A stretch of DNA of 64,000 nucleotides from Lepiota brunneoincarnata (GCA_023014365.1 JAEBUN010000010.1:124001-188000); one strand, 5' to 3'; shown: positions 1 through 12,292, counted from the stretch's first letter. The notes: generated by a model from the sequence alone, not told the origin. Translations and numbers: made by a program.

Positions 1-492
1 TCGCTCCGCCATTTTGAGATCAATTTCTCGAGGCAAGAGGGGCAGTTGATCAGTAGCAGTTTGTCTTCTTCTTGTCGCTGATGTCTCCCGACCGCTGACT
101 TTTCTTGAAAAGGTGACCTTGCGAAACTCGACTTATCCCACCAGCAGAACCTCGAATCTCTTCACCTAAGCGGGATTCTCCTGACGACCCGGACCGCGCC
201 GTGTGCACTCGAAACCGACGTCCCCTACCTCATTTCCAAAATCCCCTCCAAACACATGAAACGTATCACTCTTGGTTTAACCGTTGAGACACCTGCGTTG
301 GATTTGTTCAGTTGGAATGCGCTGGATCGTGTTGTTTGTGGAATGGATCGATGCAGGTTGAGAATGAAGATGTCCACTGCACCTACGAGAATCGCAGGAG
401 AGGCTGATGGAGCATTAACGGGTGTCGTAGAGAGCTTCATCAATAGCAAGTTGGGCAACATAAGGAGGAGCGGGAGATTGAGTTTGTCCTGA
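1..492 (+). CDS. C-terminal part of an F-box/LRR-like protein (5' truncated by window)
   Basis: Two exons read in one frame: 1-52 and 114-492, joined by a phase-1 intron 53-113 (gtagca...aaaag, 61 nt) that restores a Ser codon. The product contains leucine-spaced segments such as DLAKLDLSHQQNLESLHLSG, and a later ITLGLTVETPALDLF followed by WNALDRVV. This resembles the leucine-rich C-terminal halves of the many agaricomycete F-box-like proteins, which act as substrate receptors of SCF ubiquitin ligases. The F-box itself would lie upstream of the window and is not seen, so the family call is inference. The stop is at 490-492. The exon joining is supported by the continuous frame and the leucine pattern. 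Confidence 0.45.
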
Positions 493-1810
493 ATTACAGT
501 GGGAAGGGTTGTAAGCCTTATGAATAGTGCATCTTTTCTATTTTGCTTGTACTGACGGACTTAGAAGTAGAGATACTCTGATGGCGCCCATGAATCTCCA
601 CCACTCCTTTGAACAACTGCTTTATGCTGGCTAAAAATAAATGTACGGGCTGTGGCACCCAAGGTAGAATGGCGAAGCTGATGCTATGACTTGTTATAAC
701 TCGCCGTGGGTATGTCGACCGAAGTCTGAACGAGTTGGTTTCAGCCACCATCAGCCAAGCTTTTAGGATGGCCGGTCGCGGTTGTGGGTTTGAATTTACG
801 ACGACCTCTAACAACCGCGACGTGCCCGCTCAATCCAGAAGCATCGTACTTTATGACGAGATAGGCTCGAGAACCCAGGGTCTTGACGACTTACCCCTGT
901 CTTTCCTCAAACCCCAGCACATGTTGGCTGTTCTTTCCACATACCCACAACTGTTCAGATTCACTCTAGCCCCTTACTATATCCCCGGAACCCAAGCACC
1001 GCTTCGATGCACACACATATCCAGACCCCCATTTCGTGTGCCTGGGTGGTTACTTTTGGGCCACCCCTTGTTGTGCCGACACATGGATGTATCTCATGAA
1101 CAATCATGTGTACATGACCATGAGTCTCAACCTCCCGGCTACCCCAGCTTAGACACCCAAACGCTTCCTTCACCGAGAACAATAGATCCGCGCTGTCGGT
1201 CATCCCCTTTCGGGGGCACTGCCCACCCCGGTGCATAACATTCCTCCTGGTGCAGGCCTGGACGGATGGCCGTGCAGGGACCATAAACCTGATTGTTAGG
1301 CGTGTGCATCACCATGGCCCATATGAGGGTCCCAAGATGCAAGAACTTGCAGTGTTACCTTGGGAAAACGCCCACTACAAGTTCAACTTGAATTGACGGC
1401 GTTAATCTGTCATACACCGCACCCTCTGTCTGCCTCGGCAACAACGTCGATCATCAGCAGGTGGCATCGACAGAGATGAGAAGACGAGCACCGTTTCGAG
1501 CAGATTGTACTCGTGGCCCAGAGGTAATTCTCACCGTCGAGACGAGCACCATGGACGATGGAACCCACAAGGCGCCTAGCCGGGGTCGTGTTTTGACGTT
1601 CATTGACGGGCAGGTAGACAACTCCGCCCGTCTGTTGCCATAATAGACAATGTGATTGACATATTAGTTGGACAGTCCTATTTTTAGCACAAGAGGACAA
1701 GCTTCCCGACCTGCACGGCTGCCTCTCTGAGCGCAGATAAAGTCTCTCTGCTGTCTCTCTCGAGTTTCGTCCTTATACTTCCCTCCCACCTCTCACACAT
1801 CTTATTCACT
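493..1810. other. Intergenic, nothing recognised
   Basis: Short open frames occur on both strands (the longest is 735-1238 on the plus strand), but none shows a family motif, a convincing intron pattern or a biased composition. The last 100 bases are pyrimidine-rich (ctctctctcgag, cttccctcccacctctcacac) and are probably the promoter and leader of the gene starting at 1811. Confidence 0.4.
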
Positions 1811-2871
1811 ATGCCAGAGGCATTGTTCCAAGCCCGCAATGGTTTCCTCGGTGTGTCGTCTTTAATCTTAGAGAGAGTTTGAGGGACTCACCCGTTCCGC
1901 TCCTCCTTTAGCCGTGGTTATCTGCTTGGCTGTTGCTGTTTTTGGGATCTCAATACATTGGGTTGTGCTCACTGCCGGCACCTTCCTTAGTTTTGAAGGT
2001 CTCGGGATCGTCGCAGGCGGTCTCACCGCCCTAGTTCTAGGAATGTTGTAAGTCACTTTGGCTGATTTTTTGTTTTTTGTTTTTTTTTCTAACGAGAGCT
2101 TCGATGGCCAGCCTTGTCGTTGGGGTTCTTCGTAAAAACGCGACTCTCACAGCCATCGGGGTCGAGCTCCCTGTCCTAGGTAATAAATCTGTCTATCAGT
2201 TCTGCCAGGTACAGCGTTGTTGAAGTTTTCTTTCCCCTGACAGCTGTCCTCTCCATCCTCTTCATTGCAGAGGGTGTTCTCACGGGTGATATTGTAAAGC
2301 AAGTATTCCCATTCGGGTGTATTCCTGTTGGACTTGATTGTACGTGAATAAGGAAAGCTATAATGTTTATGTCCCGGTATTGACAACAAATGGTTTCATA
2401 GCTTCCGCGCTGCAAATTTGCAAAGAGCTGAACGCACTGAAGAGCCTCTCGTTCGCTATTTTTGGCATTAGTACGTTCAATCTGACCTCGATTTCCCGCT
2501 CTCTCGATCTGACATCGGGTTTGAAATGATCAGTGGCTGCGTATTGGGTCCCGCTTCTGTTCATGGTGGTGATCGGCCTCACGCAAGGGCAGAACGCCTT
2601 CAGGCAGAGTGTGCGCGAGGTAACCTTTTCTCGTCACACTCAAGCTCAGGCCAATGTCTTCGCGAATGGATTCATGGAACAAATTGGGTTGAAAGAAAGT
2701 CACCAGCCCGGTACCCTCGCCGGCGGGGAAATGACCTATGAGCAACAGCAGCAGCTACAACTACAGCAACTGCAGCTGCAACAATTGCAGCAGCAGCAGG
2801 CAATGTTACAACAACAACAACAACAACAACAACCACTGTATACGCAACAGGGTTTAAAGGGCCAGGTTTGA
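1811..2871 (+). CDS. Small multi-pass membrane protein with poly-Gln C-terminal tail
   Basis: Starts MPEALFQARNGFL and is split by about five short introns (for example from 1850 to cctttag near 1911, and from gtaagt at 2048). Successive exons encode hydrophobic helices: VVICLAVAVFGISIHWVVL, then FEGLGIVAGGLTALVLGML, then a loop with FPLTAVLSILFIAEGVL, then WVPLLFMVVIGLTQG. That gives about four membrane segments in a protein of roughly 250 residues, which resembles the MARVEL-like four-helix layout of small fungal plasma-membrane proteins. I cannot assign a named family. The cytosolic tail is rich in Gln (about 30 Gln from 2730 on), encoded by mixed CAA/CAG codons, and ends LYTQQGLKGQV. Exon borders were chosen by GT-AG rule and frame continuity. 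Confidence 0.7.
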
Positions 2872-4108
2872 AGTTAGTGCGACGAAAAGGGAGGAAGGTT
2901 GAACCTACCCGGTTTTACTTCATGACATTGTATTAGCGGCCACTTGGTCGATACGCGCCATTCGCTTGTACTATACATCAACATCTCATAATCACGGATA
3001 TTTGCATTTGATTTCTGAATCGATGCTACCTTGCGACATTATTTTTGCAGATATAACATAGCTGTAAGCAAGCTCTGATGCTAGCAGCGCCGACTCTGAC
3101 GTGCATCAACATTCCCAAGCTTATCCCCCCACCATCCCCCCTTCACATATCAACGCTTCAACGACAGTTGACGTGGTTGACGTCCCAATGACCGAGGACG
3201 TATGAATTCTTTCAATACCGTTTCCGCAGCAGAAGTTTGTTTCACCGACAGAGTAACACGCCAGAGTCATCTGCCATTTCTATATCATAGATATGGCAAG
3301 TACGCCAAATACTCGGTATCACCTTGTGGAAAACGTTCAACTCACACAATATGTCAATATATTTCCAGCACTTCGATGTATGTACCAGTGGATCTGCACG
3401 AGGAGCTAGTTCTTTTTCGTTTCGAACAATCTCGCTACATAGTTACTGATATCGGGGATTCACGCTTCCATTTCCCCGAGGCTCGAAACAATTGTTCTGA
3501 TAAGTAATCTCATTACTTTCCGTCATCAAGCCCCTTGTTCCGCGCAAAGGGTAACCCGAACTCGGAGCCAACAACACCAAGCCACCGCGAAACGCAGGGT
3601 TCCCGACTTTTGAAACAAAAAAAACACCATTCCAGGCGCACTTTGTGTACCTGGAGGAATCTGCTTGCACAATACCCTCGGGCTTGTAGCGCCTTGTTTT
3701 AGCGTTGACAGATGCCTGCCAGGAAAAGGAGTGTGTGTGTGTGACAATCATGTACCTTGTTCTTTGTTGTCCAGCGTCTGTGCAAGGGGGTTGGATGATG
3801 CCATCACCGTATGAAACGAAGTTCTCGTTCCTCAGTGTCTAGGTTCGAGCGATCATGAGACGGGGACCTTTCAGGGCAGACCTACTTCGACTGTAACCCC
3901 CCCACCCGTGTTCATGTAGGACGAGGCTCAAAAAGCCTTCGAATTTTCAAATACATCAATACATAAATAATAGGTATAGACATTGGGAGCATCCATGATG
4001 GGGTCAAATTTCCGGGCGAAAATCGCCATAGCAAAACTGCCTAATGTTCACGGGAAAAAAGAGAATACACCAGGGCGACAGCCCCACCTAGAGTGTCCAT
4101 CTTGAATA
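2872..4108. other. Intergenic, nothing recognised
   Basis: No coding pattern is seen on either strand. A short (tg)n run lies near 3731-3744. Confidence 0.4.
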
Positions 4109-5876
4109 TCACTCCTCCTTCAACACATGTAACAGGTCAAACGGCAAGCGGTTCTGCTTCAGGTTCAACCGGACAACAACGAGTAGCAGAGCAGCCCCAA
4201 CCGTGGCTAGACTGATGTGCAGCAAGGCAGTAAGTAGGGACTTGCCGCTAACGCTAGTCTGCCGTCTGCGTGAAGTGCCATGACATGGCTTCGAAAACGT
4301 CCCCTGAACACGAACAATGGCACTTTCTGGTCGATAACCAGTGGTGAATGCCTTCAGGGCAGAAAGCTTGTACTCATCGACGTGAGAATTGATCATCTCC
4401 AGCGATAGAGGTTTGACGCCGGAAGAGTTTCTCCAGTCTCCTGTGGGAGGTTCCGGCATGAACATTTTTGAGGCGATCGAATTGAAGTTGACATGGTCAA
4501 TCACATTCTCGGACAAGACGTCGTCTGCTTTAGTTCGAGGCGGTATAGAGTGCAGTGGACAAGAGGAGGCGTGCAGCCTCGAGGTGAATGTTGTCGGTGA
4601 TCGGAGCTTCGCCCACGCCATGAACGGTCACGTCAGGCTGGGTGATGTTGATGCTTGGGATAATCGACACTGATCCGGTAGGTCAATTCAATATTGGGCT
4701 CGCAAATGAGTAACGTTGCGAGAGGTGCCATGGTCCAGTCAATGGAAGAGGAAACTGGCTGGTATGCGATGAACTGGGAGGAGTTCTGAAGGGTAGGTAT
4801 GTCACTGAGATCGATCCAGCTGTCCGTAGGATTGGTTACATTGACAGACACAGTTGAATTTCCACCAAGAAACGCGTAGATGGAGGTTCCCGTGAGATTT
4901 TGGATGGGTTCAGGGGGCCACAGGTGCCTAATCGCTGAACCCTCACCTGCGTTGATACCGTCAGCTCGAATCTAGACTAGGATACTCAAGCGGACACACT
5001 GACCCACTTGGGAAAAGTTGTCACCAGAAGAATTGAGTTGTAGGAGCCACGGTTGGCCATTGACAAAATATGTGAACCCGTCTACGCGTTCCGGCGCCTG
5101 CCACCTGCACTCATGCTGGAAGTGGACGAGGTCCGTATTGTACCATACTAGAACCTGTTGTGTTTTCGATCTCGGAAGGTAGTGGGATGAGCCAGTTTGG
5201 CTCAGGCGACAAACCCCAGGGAGAACCACCGAGCTTCTCCAACCTGACAACTATGCCAGCCCTATTCAGACGCTCAACGAATCCTTGCACGTTCGGGGTT
5301 GCCAAGTCGGAAGAAAGGTTGACGTCTGATAACAGTCCAATAGGCATTTGCTCTTTCCATTCGATTCCTGAAGTTAGGATGATAGTCGATGATGCAGTGC
5401 TATGCATCAAAATCAGGATGGTGGACGCTGCAAAGGCCTGCTCGGTAGGTCCTAGTGGCTCTTGAAGTGAAGAAGTAGATTATGCGATCAACCATTCCAC
5501 TGGTGACCTTGGACACGGTGTCAGTTGGAGCGTCCTGACGCGCGGCCCATTCTTTGCTGAATGCTTCGGCACAGATCCCCCCAGCCAACGCGATTGCGAT
5601 ATTCTGCCACAAATTGAAGATCGTTTGAAAAGCACTCTTGATTGTCATTGACTTCAGGTCGACATAGGGCAGCTCCCGGGGAGCCAGCCAACAGTAGAAG
5701 GCCAGGATGGAGAAACCCCCCTCAAGGATAACGAAGGCCACATAAAGGAAAACCCCCGTGTACCTCTCATACTGGGCAATGGCAAAGCGGTCGGGGCGCC
5801 TCTGTGTGTCAACTGGCTGCGGCTTGAGCTCTTCTCCTTCATCGATTGAGCGCTTGGGCTCCGTAGGTCGAGACAT
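4109..5876 (-). pseudogene. Frameshifted paralogue of the membrane protein at 37737-39475
   Basis: The reading starts MSRPTEPKRSIDEGEE at 5876 and follows the intact paralogue along its length: TM segment YTGVFLYVAFVILEGGFSIL, motif NIAIALAGGICAEAFSKEWA, segment DLVHFQHECRW, segment WTMAPLATLLICEPNIEL, and a C-terminal helix before NRLPFDLL. The frame breaks at least four times relative to the paralogue: near 5440 (one extra base after TYR), near 5148 (net loss of two bases before NTDLVHF), near 4662 and near 4545. A conserved-looking intron remains near 4930-4990. No intron explains the breaks. It is therefore either a decayed copy or a stretch of poor assembly. Four breaks here against none in the other copy favour decay. 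Confidence 0.8.
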
Positions 5877-6877
5877 TGGGCGAGAAGATGGCTGTCAGAA
5901 GTTACTTCATCGACGAGACGATCAACTTATATCTTGTTGTTTGGCGCGCGCCTAGGACCCTTCGTCAGGGACAGCACATTCCCTAGCAGCTCCGAATTGA
6001 ATTCCAAAGCGCGCTGTCGTGGAAATTAAAGGGTGGGATGGCTGGTGTGAGGCAACCGAGCATGTTGGAACCTGCGATATTACGGGCCAAATCAACCAGA
6101 AACCGCGAGGGGCACTGGGTGAGTCCCAGTATTATACGCCAGCGGGACGGTCACAAAGTGCAAACCTCTTGAGAGTGGCATTACGTGTTCCAACAGGATG
6201 AGCGCTGTTAAGGGGTGCGCTAGTGAAGGGCTGCTCCAAGCTACATCCGTTGACCAGGTCTCAGGGCAAGGAGGGGCGTTCAGGCACCTTAAGTCCACAC
6301 ACGTAGCAGTGGGATCGGTCAGAGAGACCGCGAGCACAAGTAACGTGTCCTAGAAAGTGGCCATGCGAGCTACGAGCAGGACAGAGAGTTGGGTTACCTA
6401 GCTGGGGTGGTGTTGGTTAGAGTTTTGAAGTCACTCACAGTCACAAACTAGCCGTGTTCGTTGGAAAAGGAAAACATGTGATGGCATTTCTCAGGAAGCG
6501 CTTGTACTTGACTAACGGACAGGAGTATCAAACGACAGAAACGCTTCATGTAAGTGAGCTTCATAGGTTTCTTTTTCTTCGAATGGCAGTTGTGACCACA
6601 TGTGGCGAGGTTAATCCAATCTAATTAAGGTACGGTGGATTTGCCCAGACTCCAGGGCTGCATTCTAAGATAAATACTCGTACGAGGACGACGGGGGCTT
6701 GGACAAAATAAACAGGACAAATGAACGGCAATAGAGCGAGGTGACTGGAGCACAGGAAAAATAACCAGGTGTCTTCACCACACAGTCGTACACGGTTGTT
6801 GTTTGGGAGATACTCAGTCTTCTGTCTTCCTGAGTCCGCCTAAATCCTTGGTGGCACTTGTACGTCATCAGGCCAGA
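5877..6877. other. Intergenic, nothing recognised
   Basis: No gene is recognised. The part nearest 6665-6877 may hold the 3' UTR of the minus-strand PITH gene. Confidence 0.35.
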
Positions 6878-7588
6878 TTATGAACGGAAGATCTGAGAAT
6901 CGAACACATACTTAATTGGCACACCAAGAATATCGATTGAATCAATGCGTGTTATGTCTTCTCCTCCCTGGTTTGATTCCACGAAAATCTGGTTCGAGTT
7001 CGACACCGGTGTTACCGCATATATTCACCAAAGTCAAGTTTTAGTCCACTCACATGTAAGCTGTTCACGCTCTGAAACCGAACGAAACGAAGAGCTATTT
7101 TCTGTCCCGTCCTCACTTGGTCTTCAATCAGTTCAAGAACTTGAGTAACCTCCGGTTCCTGGGCATCCCTCTAACGTCCTCAAAGCCAATATTTGGGCGA
7201 TCAACTAGCACCTTGATGAGTTTCGGAGCCTGACCAATTACTGTGCTCATGATCACAATTGCACGGATGCGCACGGCTTGGTTGAACTGAGGAATATTTG
7301 TTGCTCATACAAGGCTCATTCTGGGAGGCACGTACTTGCAGGCTGAGGAGCAACTGTTCATCCACATCGCTCTCAAGGTACGTTTCCAAGTCTGTGTTTT
7401 TGACTTTGGCCGAGAGAATGTCTTTCAGCGTGTGAACCTCGGACTCGTTCAAACAGTTGACCTGAGCAGAGTCGAGAAACTCGAGGAGGGATCTCTGACG
7501 AGCGAACGATGGTGTCGGAAATGTATGATGCAGTAAAGGTGAGCATTCAACTCACTTCCTTGGCTTCTTCAGAGGATGTAGTGGCCAT
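6878..7588 (-). CDS. PITH-domain protein (PITHD1-like) with a one-base frameshift
   Basis: Starts MATTSSEEAKE at 7588. After an intron it continues SLLEFLDSAQVNCLNESE, LESDVDEQLLLSLQ, (intron) FNQAVRIRAIVI, KVLVDRPNIGFEDV, VTQVLELIEDQVRTGQK, RFVRFQSVNSLH, (intron) IFVESNQGGEDITRID and ILGVPIK. These are the signature blocks of the PITH (DUF1000) fold found on TXNL1 and PITHD1, where it contacts the 26S proteasome. No thioredoxin domain precedes it, so it is the stand-alone type. Near 7172 the frame shifts by one base between GFEDV and the block containing VTQVLEL: one base appears missing after GTT. A 53-nt in-frame intron could bypass this, but it would remove the conserved DRPNIGF block. 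Loss-of-function allele or assembly error remain open. Confidence 0.8.
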
Positions 7589-9891
7589 TGCGAACGGAGA
7601 GGACAAGATTAGTCGAATCAAGATAATCGCACTGCAGGGGAGATCACGTGATCCAGACTCATCTGGGTGATTGGGGGGACTTATGCGGGTTTCGCCCTTG
7701 CGAAGGGGCTCATCAGAGGGCTTAACCGCTGCCCTAACCCGCCTTGGCTCATGTAGCGACAGAATTAGACTACCTAACTTAGGATGGCTGTGGGGGAGTA
7801 TGAATCAATATATTAATTGATCTGCCGGACCGGCTAGCGTGCCGGGGTGCCTCCGGGACCCCTGTACAGGTAGGTAGGAAGGGGCCTGGGGCATCCCTCC
7901 CACTCAGGACCCCTCACGGCATGGTTACCTGATGAGAGGCCGGCCCACTGCGTAGTCTTTTACACTACGGCTTTTTCGTCTGTCTGTCTGTGTGTAATTC
8001 CTTAGCCAGATCCTTACTTAAGCATCAGGCCGGCCAGTCTCCGAAGATAGGGCAGCAAGCTGCGAAAGTGCGAGGGCTTGATATCGAAGCCAAGATTTGC
8101 ACCAATATTTTTCTAGCGACTTACTGTCCCAAATCCTGGCATGTGCATTAATGAGGTATTTCGCCACAGGAGAGAGGTATGCATCAAGATCTGGGTCCCA
8201 TTTGATTTTGAATTCCTTGCCTGTTCCGCTCGATGTATTATTTGATATACAGGATGTTGTCATCTTCGCGGGAATGGTGGCAATTGTTGTCGACTGTCAG
8301 CTCTGATTCGAGTTAGGCCTATCTTGCACTCGCCATCACTGCCGGAGTCCTCATCATGTGGTGGCGATGGTGATGATAATGTTGGTCGTGATAGGTCAGA
8401 CACTACTGATTGAATCCTATATTATTGCTCTTTTACCCTAATTCTCTCGTAGTACGATCGCTCTGCACTCTGGAGTAGCCTCCTATCTGGTGGTGCTAGG
8501 TTCGGGTATACAATGCGACATCGGTTGTCACAGGTGACGTGACGTGCCAACCTTGGACTTCTCGTGCAACGCACTCGAGACCCCTTACCTAAGCATCAGG
8601 CTGGCTGGGGCATACAATTTTTCCACACTACAAGTGATGACTATCTTGAGTGGATGGTCTCCAATGCATCGTCACTACTCGCTATCAATTCCATGCTTCT
8701 GAGATATCTCTCATAAAGCCTGTGCGGCACCTATTGTTTATTTGCTGAGTAAATACGGTTTGTGTTATCATGTGATCATCGATGTCGTTCGCTGAACTAA
8801 AGATAGCAAGAGCATGTTAAGCTTGGCAGCATGGTGCTTGTATTACCACTCCCGAACCACTCCCATCACGAAGTGCGTTGCGAGCAAAATGCCCCCTCCC
8901 CCCTATTAGGAAAGGTCCTTCCACAGTATGGTCATGGCCCCTTTCAGTGCCTCGCTGAGTTCATGCTGCTACCGACTACAAGCAGCATAGACCTGGTCTT
9001 CACTCAAGAAAACGAACATTATGCAGCAGACATGAGAAATGAAGGTAGACCCGGGGTCTAAAAATACTTGTCCCTTAACGGTATATATGAGTTTCAAACA
9101 GCTTCCGAGTGTGTAGATTGTGGTCAAGCAATAGGCACCTATGCAACCTTCGGGATGCTCACCATCCCTCTTTATATATAGTGCCTTGGTGGCGTGTATA
9201 CTATGTATAACAAGCCATCTTCTGGATGGGGTCAGTGCCAACTGGTTATATAAACCTGGCGTTGTCCCGTGTTGTGTCTCTCCAGATTTGCTGACATAAT
9301 GTTGAAAGAACATCCGGGCCAGTGTCTTCATCAGTGACCCACTGCCGTATATTCAAGTTTCTTGTCTCGGAGACCTGCAGGACGAGAGAATAATACCACA
9401 CGATACATAGGGCTCCCTGAGGGGAGGGTTGAAAGGGAGTGACGAGCACGACGAACTGGGGGGTGGTTAAAGGTCTGTGCGGGCAATTCCCGAGTGGCCT
9501 TTAAATGCAGCTTGTTTCCGTTCCTTCACATACTATCCTTCTGCCCCCATTCCTCCTCTTTCCCCCGTTCCTCCTCCTCCTCTCCCCTCCTCCTCCTCCT
9601 CTCCCCGCCTCCCTCGCCTCTTACTCATGTCCTTTCAAAGTTACCTTCAAACTATTCATGATTCGCTTCTTGCCCTTGTAATGTATATAATTCCACAAAC
9701 AATACAACACAACACACTAACACTCAACAGCAAATAATTCCAGACTGAAATACTTGGTGTACAAAATTGGCGCAAAAATGGTTCCTTCAACCCCCTTTAC
9801 ATACCTAGTCTTCTAAGGCTTTGGTCACATCCGCTCAAATCATGGTAGACGCAAAGCTCTCACCCAGTTCTCGGATGCTACCACCGGCATC
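7589..9891. other. Intergenic; GC-rich low-information block and a dispersed repeat
   Basis: No gene is recognised. 7800-7960 is GC-rich and has no coding frame. A similar ~22-bp string (ttacttaagcatcaggccgg and ttacctaagcatcaggctgg) occurs near 8013 and 8585 and may bracket an old insertion. The repeat at 8097-8280 is listed separately. A pyrimidine-rich tract (ctcctcctcc) lies at 9548-9620. Confidence 0.35.
8097..8280 (+). repeat. Dispersed 185-bp repeat, copy 1
   Basis: About 184 bases match 12341-12526 in the same orientation with few changes (shared blocks such as tttctagcgacttactg, ccacaggagagaggtatgca and gatatacaggatgttgtcat). Read on the minus strand it encodes MTTSCISNNTSSGTGKEF and WDPDLDAYLSPVAKYL without a stop in this copy, so it may derive from a protein-coding sequence. 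I do not recognise the protein. Confidence 0.75.
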
Positions 9892-10581
9892 TCACAACTC
9901 CAGCGTCAGCAGATCCACCCTGGTTCCCACCTGTGACAACCCCCTCCAGACCCATAGGTCAACGTTCATTCTCGTGCCGTCCCTTGCCCTCACTGTCCCT
10001 CGTCGTGACAAACCCGCACTTTGCCCATGCGATTGCGCTATCTGCTCCACCTGGCGCATCCAGACGATCACCGCCCTCTGTGTGTCGCCAACTGCAACAT
10101 AGCGGCTACCCACTCGTGGATTGACCACGATGGTCTCACCGAATCCCGTCACGATCGTCAACCTTGCCACTGCAGGGTTTGTCGCTGGCCTCGCAATGTC
10201 CGCAAAATGCACCGTTCGGCCATTACGAGCGCCCCAGATATCCTCGCTCGCGGCTCCCCACAAGTGTCCCTCGTACGCTGGCATGTCGCTTACTACGGCT
10301 TCTGCAACCGGCCGCAGCGCCTCTCGGTGATCCAAGATAAAGTCGATGACCCACGGCATCTCTCGAAGAAGCACGCCTGGCGCCATCTGGTTGCTATGAT
10401 TCTCAGTGGCTGCCCCTTGCACAATGCTGGGAGAGGCGCCACCTATGGCCGGTAATGGCACCGGTAACATTAAAGGGGCAGGGGGGCAGGGGGTTCCCCC
10501 GCCAAAGTCGTTTTCCTGCTGGATAGACGATGCGAGCCCTCTCTCATTCCTCTGCCACTCTAGGAAGTATTGATTGTCCAT
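9892..10581 (-). CDS. DUF6699-like protein
   Basis: An uninterrupted minus-strand frame of about 229 residues from MDNQYFLEWQRNE (10581); a longer frame begins 18 codons upstream. The middle holds LWGAASEDIWGARNGRTV, then ARPATNPAVARLTIVTG, IVVNPRVGSRYVAVGDTQ and a helix VIVWMRQVEQIA. This order (a W-containing strand, a PATNP-type motif, a strand, then a helix after a hydrophobic V-V-D segment) is the layout I associate with the agaricomycete DUF6699 family, whose function is unknown. The N-terminal 90 residues are Pro/Gly-rich. No intron is needed. The family call is from memory of the pattern and is moderate at best; the coding call is stronger because frame length and composition are good. 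Confidence 0.55.
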   Translation of the reverse strand: MDNQYFLEWQRNERGLASSIQQENDFGGGTPCPPAPLMLPVPLPAIGGASPSIVQGAATENHSNQMAPGVLLREMPWVIDFILDHREALRPVAEAVVSDMPAYEGHLWGAASEDIWGARNGRTVHFADIARPATNPAVARLTIVTGFGETIVVNPRVGSRYVAVGDTQRAVIVWMRQVEQIAQSHGQSAGLSRRGTVRARDGTRMNVDLWVWRGLSQVGTRVDLLTLEL

Positions 10582-11828
10582 GTTACTCGTTGATATCGCT
10601 GATGTTACTCCTATAGATTCACACCTATGGACCAACCATCATCAGTGTTTGGTTAAGCGCAACCACTCCTCATACAACATTAAGCGCTCACTCGTACACG
10701 TGCTGTCGACGACACTGGTCAACGCCCGCAACTTTGTGGCCTCGTTCACTGTTGATGCTCACTAATACTCTGCTTTAACTACTTTCCATCACTGGATGTG
10801 TTGAGGCAGCTTACACCTAGTTAACGCACGCCAAACTCCAGGCGCTCGTTGTCCTTCACCGACAGTTCCACAGAAATCAGCTCCGACACCCGATGCACTT
10901 GAGGTTGAGCATACCTACAACCAATATCTCCGATGCACAGTGCCTATTTTCACCTCCAATGACCTGCTGCTCACTGCGCCAAGTCGGTGTTGTTCGAGTC
11001 TTCCACCTACACCTAGGCCTCTGTCCTTGACCTGTCCACGGTACCCGTTACTACTCTGCCATAGACAATATCAGCTCCTACGATCGCAGATGATGTGCTC
11101 TAGGAACGTTGCCCTACCGTCCCTGGAATACGTACGTTCGGAGGACAGTCCCTGCGCTCTTCGATATCTCCCGGCGCCGTGCAAGATGTAGGCTGGTGGT
11201 GTACTCAGGCGTTGGAGCGCCTCGAATGCGATGTCTGGTCACTGGCTAGGGGATCTCTGTAGGCAATTGCTTGAGCCAACTGCCGAAGGACTCTGCAAGC
11301 GAGGATGGATGGCCCTCTGGACAGCTATGGAAAAAGCACGTGATCTACTTTCTACCTATCGCCACCACCACGAAGGATCACTACTACTCAGGTGAAAACC
11401 CTCTGTATGCATGATTACCTGTGCATGGCGCCGAGGACTACGTTTGTGGTAAGCTCCCTCATAATGCATAGTGGGAGATGAGAGATAATCTTGTCCCTGA
11501 GTCGAGGGTTAGCACCCTTTTGTTGGTCTACCCCAACCACGCGTAGCAGTTTGTAGCAGGTCTTACACTCGGATACATTCTTGTATGCTTACACAATCTG
11601 ACAACGAGTGAGCATTTGGTGAATTGACTAGCGAGATAAATACGACCACGGAAGGCTGATACTTGTCATTTTTCCATGATTTGTCTTGCGTTGCTGTTTA
11701 TAGAGCATTCATTGCCGCTCGCAAAACCCTGTTCGGGATAAGTGCACAGACTTCCCAACCCCTGAAACTAAGTGTTTCTATCATCCTAAGGTGGGATATC
11801 TGTGGAGAAAATTAGTAGCTGCATCAAG
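10582..11828. other. Intergenic, nothing recognised
   Basis: No family motif or convincing exon chain was found. Confidence 0.35.
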
Positions 11829-12270
11829 CTATGCCTGAACAAATGGTATCCCACTCAATGTTGCTAACTTCCTGAGCTCATTGAACATGATGATTCTAAG
11901 CCTATGGTCCCCTTTCCAATCACATCCAAGCAGACTGTGAATCCAGTGAGTCCCTGTTCCTTTTACATCAACATAGAACTGCAGCCTTGGCAGGTGTCTT
12001 ACCATTCCTTGGCCCTTCATGCAGCCACTGTACCCCTGGGTTAGACATCTTGCATGCTAATTTGATGACTTCTGGTCCATATTTTGCCTGGCTATCAAAC
12101 ATGGCAGTGGCTCAGCCTGCAATGCAATGCAGCTTGTTGGATAGATATTTCTCTGCATGGATAATCACCATCTCCAATGAGATATCTTTCACAGAAAGGT
12201 CCAGTGATGTAGCTGGATGGCTTGGAGGAGGGGGATGCAAATCAATGCCATGGAAATGATGGGATAGAGG
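11829..12270 (-). pseudogene. Decayed, CpG-poor coding remnant
   Basis: On the minus strand a broken frame reads SLDLSVKDISLEMVIIHAEK, a stop, then FDSQAKYGPEVIKLACKM, PGVQWLHEG, and in another frame VDVKGTGTHWIHSLLGCDWK and FNELRKLATLSGIPF. The stretch has very few CpG dinucleotides compared with its surroundings, as in the old transposons near the right end of the window. It is probably a relic of a mobile element or a dead gene. The family is not recognised. Confidence 0.35.
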
Positions 12271-12292
12271 GTTGAATGTGCAAACAACCCCC

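Noticed and set aside
735..1238. Plus-strand open frame of 167 codons
   Set aside because: Pro/His/Ser-rich without any family block, and the start is not an ATG; composition like random GC-rich sequence.
4109..5876. An intact multi-intron gene
   Set aside because: No GT-AG introns of plausible length explain the four frame breaks; the intact paralogue has a single intron.
9477..9737. Plus-strand open frame of 86 codons
   Set aside because: Its Pro/Ser composition comes from a ctcctcc tract; no motif or splice context.
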